From the NCBI GenBank assembly GCA_964478455.1, contig CAYZJD010000278.1:1-6526 (forward strand): DNA of 6,526 nt, given 5' to 3'. The position numbers were made by a program, and so were the translations under genes. The stretch is from CAYZJD01 sp964478455 (GTDB lineage: Bacteria; Acidobacteriota; Terriglobia; Bryobacterales; Bryobacteraceae). Of this stretch, positions 4,570 to 6,526 are shown in pieces; within the stretch, counting starts at the first letter, position 1, and each line of letters opens with the position of its first letter. The notes below the pieces were generated by a model. The model did no database searches. It worked only from the letters and a program-made list of their open reading frames with translations, and had not been told where the DNA came from.

Positions 4570-6066
4570 ATGAAGAGAAAACTCCTATGCCTGGCGCTCG
4601 CACTCGGGATGGCTCTGGCTGCGGGCGCGCAGGACCTGAAAGACATCGAGAAGCGGGTGACGGAATTCACGCTCGCTAACGGGCTGGATTTCATCGTGTT
4701 CGAGCGGCGGCAAGCGCCGGTGGTCTCGTTTCACACGTACGTGAACGCAGGCTCGGTCAACGATCCCGGGGGGCAGACGGGGATCGCGCACATGTTCGAG
4801 CACATGGCATTCAAGGGGACCGACACGATCGGGACGCGGAACTACGAGGAGGAGAAGAAGGCGCTCGAGGCGGTGGAGGAAGTGTACGACCGGCTGGAGG
4901 CGGAGCGGAACAAAGGCCCGCGGGCGGACGGCGACAAGGTGCGGGCGCTCGAGCTGGAGCTGAAAGTGGCGACTGACAGGGCGAACAGTTACGTTGAGCC
5001 GAACATGCTGCCGCAGATCATCGAGCAGAACGGGGGCGTGGGGCTGAACGCGAGCACGGGCGCGGACTCAACGAACTACCACTACAGCTTGCCGGCGAAC
5101 CGGCTGGAGTTGTGGTTTCTGCTGGAGTCGCAGCGGTTTCAGCGGCCGGTATTCCGCGAGTTCTACAAGGAACGGGACGTAGTGCGGGAGGAGCGGCGGA
5201 TGCGGATCGAATCGCAGCCGCAGGGCCGGCTGCTGGAGGCGCTGCTGGCGGCGGCGTTCGCGGCGCATCCCTATCGGAACTCGCCGGCGGGGTGGGCGAG
5301 CGACATCGAAAGCCTGCGCTCGGGGGACGCCGCCCGGTTTTTCCGCGAGCACTACGCGCCGGCGAACATCGCGATCGGCATAGCCGGGGACGTGAATCCC
5401 GTCGAAGCGCGGCGGCTGGCGGAGAAGTACTTCCGCGGCCTGCCGAAGGCGGCACAGCCGGCGGGAGTGCGGACCGCGGAGCCGAAGCAGGAGGGAGAGA
5501 AGCGCGTGAAGGTGGAGTCGCCGAGCCAGCCTTTCCTCTTGATCGGCTACAAGCGGCCGGACCAGCTCCATGCCGACGACGCGGCGCTGGATGTGTTGCA
5601 GGGGATTCTGTCCGGCGGGCGGACGGGGCTGCTGTACAAGGAGCTGGTCCGTGACAAGAAGCTGGCGCTGGCGGCGGCCGCGCAGGCGGCATTTCCGGGG
5701 GCCAAATATACGAGTCTGTTCGCGTTTTTCGTGGCGCCGTCGCTCGACCGGACCACGGAGGAGAACGAGAAGGCGATTTACGAGATCCTGGAGAAACTGA
5801 AGCAGGAGAAAGTGGAGGCGGCGACGCTCGACCGGGTGAAGACGAAGGTGCGGGCGTCCGTGGTGCGGGCGCTGGACAGCAACGCGGGCATGGCGATGCG
5901 TCTGACTTACTATCATGTGAGTTATGGAAACTGGCGGAAGTTGTTTACAGGACTGGACGAAATCAATAAAGTTACAGCGGAGGACGTTCAACGAGTGGCC
6001 AGGCAGTACTTCGTCGAGAGCGGACGGACGGTAGCCTACTCGGTAAAATCGGGGGCGGCGAAATGA
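4570..6066 (+). CDS. Exported zinc peptidase, family M16 (insulinase/processing-peptidase type), catalytic subunit
   Basis: A 498-residue protein with an N-terminal signal peptide (MKRKLLCLALALGMALAAGA, probable cleavage before QDL), so it acts in the envelope. The inverted zinc motif HMFEH (HxxEH) is at 74-78. The third zinc ligand is expected at Glu208 within ERDVVREE (201-208), the spacing seen in mitochondrial processing peptidase. Between them, LNASTGADSTNYHYSLP (159-175) is the conserved substrate-side segment. A highly charged, probably coiled-coil insert occupies about 93-142. The C-terminal M16 half has SGGRTGLLYKELVRDKKLA (348-366). Length fits single-unit M16B proteins that need a partner. 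The ATG at 4546 is rejected because it lies in the -10 box and adds MKHDSRSS ahead of the signal peptide. The stop overlaps the start of the next M16 gene (ATGA), so the two are translationally coupled. The substrate is unknown. Confidence 0.92.
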   Translation: MKRKLLCLALALGMALAAGAQDLKDIEKRVTEFTLANGLDFIVFERRQAPVVSFHTYVNAGSVNDPGGQTGIAHMFEHMAFKGTDTIGTRNYEEEKKALEAVEEVYDRLEAERNKGPRADGDKVRALELELKVATDRANSYVEPNMLPQIIEQNGGVGLNASTGADSTNYHYSLPANRLELWFLLESQRFQRPVFREFYKERDVVREERRMRIESQPQGRLLEALLAAAFAAHPYRNSPAGWASDIESLRSGDAARFFREHYAPANIAIGIAGDVNPVEARRLAEKYFRGLPKAAQPAGVRTAEPKQEGEKRVKVESPSQPFLLIGYKRPDQLHADDAALDVLQGILSGGRTGLLYKELVRDKKLALAAAAQAAFPGAKYTSLFAFFVAPSLDRTTEENEKAIYEILEKLKQEKVEAATLDRVKTKVRASVVRALDSNAGMAMRLTYYHVSYGNWRKLFTGLDEINKVTAEDVQRVARQYFVESGRTVAYSVKSGAAK

Positions 6067-6526
6067 GAAAGGCGCTCATGTGGTTGCCGGTTGTCGCGGC
6101 GGTTCTGCCCCTGGCCGCGCAGGTCGTGTTCAAACCGCCGGAGCGCCCGAAGCCGTTGTTCAGCGGGAAGGAGAAAGCGGCGCCAGCGAAGCCCACGGCC
6201 AAGGCGGCGAGGCCCGCCCCGCGGCCGAAAGCGGCTGCGCCGGCCAAGGAGGCCGGCCCCCCGTCGTATAAGGACCTGAGATTCCCGCCGCTAGGGGAGG
6301 TGCGGATCCCCCAAGTGGTGACCCACACGCTAGCCAACGGAATGAAGGCGTACCTCGTGGAAAACCACGAACTGCCGCTGGTGAGCGGGTTTGCGCTGGC
6401 GCGGACGGGAAACCTGTTCGATCCCGCAGACAAGGTGGGGCTGGCGGAGATCACCGGGACGGTGATGCGAACCGGAGGCACGGCGGCCAAGACGGGCGAC
6501 GAGATCGATGAGCAGCTCGAGAACGT
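6063..6526 (+). CDS. Exported M16-family protein lacking the zinc motif, partner subunit (3' end outside window)
   Basis: The frame opens with ATG at 6063, overlapping the previous stop as ATGA, and stays open to the window edge (154 full codons). A signal peptide (MRKALMWLPVVAAVLPLAA, probable cleavage before QVV) is followed by a low-complexity Ala/Pro/Lys linker at about 37-67, as in periplasm-spanning tethers. The M16 N-terminal domain then begins: VTHTLANGMKAYLVENHELP (86-105), then FALARTGNLFDPADKVGLAEITGTVMRTGGT (110-140). Where the catalytic protein has GIAHMFEHMAFKGT, this one has GLAEITGTVMRTGGT, so all of HxxEH is lost and it cannot bind zinc there. Pairs of an active and an inactive M16 protein forming heterodimers are known for this family (mitochondrial processing peptidase, bacterial M16B pairs). 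The C-terminal half, where substrate-binding residues would be, is not in the window. Confidence 0.88.
   Translation, partial: MRKALMWLPVVAAVLPLAAQVVFKPPERPKPLFSGKEKAAPAKPTAKAARPAPRPKAAAPAKEAGPPSYKDLRFPPLGEVRIPQVVTHTLANGMKAYLVENHELPLVSGFALARTGNLFDPADKVGLAEITGTVMRTGGTAAKTGDEIDEQLEN

Noticed and set aside
5068..5991. 307-codon minus-strand frame inside the M16 gene
   Set aside because: Arg/Leu/Pro-rich shadow of the M16 coding strand; no family features.

Overview
The window is GC-rich bacterial DNA with no rRNA, tRNA or CRISPR. The codon third positions are strongly G/C, and it carries a secreted Asp-box beta-propeller protein, a pair of exported M16 peptidases and several toxin-antitoxin genes. 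This mix resembles a soil bacterium of the Acidobacteriota (Bryobacter/Solibacter type). That assignment is inference from gene families and composition, not from a marker gene.

Layout from left to right: (1) 1-351, minus strand: the first 117 codons of moeA (molybdopterin molybdenumtransferase), running off the left edge. (2) 352-481: a short divergent promoter region. On each side a -10-like hexamer ends exactly 6 nt before the start codon, which suggests leaderless mRNAs. (3) 482-1031, plus strand: a type II toxin-antitoxin pair, with an intact CHP02574-type antitoxin followed by a ParE/RelE-type toxin whose only plausible start codon is followed at once by an in-frame TGA. (4) 1154-1863, minus strand: a second pair in the reverse (toxin-first, higBA-like) order. 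The Gp49/HigB-type toxin has an amber TAG at codon 39, and the XRE-type HTH antitoxin behind it is intact and has a strong Shine-Dalgarno sequence. (5) 1864-2175: a gene-poor stretch. (6) 2176-4491, minus strand: a 771-residue secreted protein with twelve Asp-box (BNR) motifs, probably two beta-propellers, loosely GH74/VPS10-like. (7) 4570-6066, plus strand: an exported zinc peptidase of family M16 with HxxEH and the downstream Glu, overlapping by ATGA with (8) 6063-6526 and beyond, a second exported M16 protein that lacks the zinc motif and runs off the right edge.

The two M16 genes almost certainly form an operon encoding a catalytic and a non-catalytic subunit of one envelope peptidase. 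The propeller gene is divergent from them across 78 bp. The most notable signal is that both toxins of the two neighbouring, convergent TA modules carry an in-frame stop codon while both antitoxins are open. The simplest reading is parallel toxin inactivation that leaves antitoxin remnants, but regulated readthrough, recoding or sequence error is not excluded.
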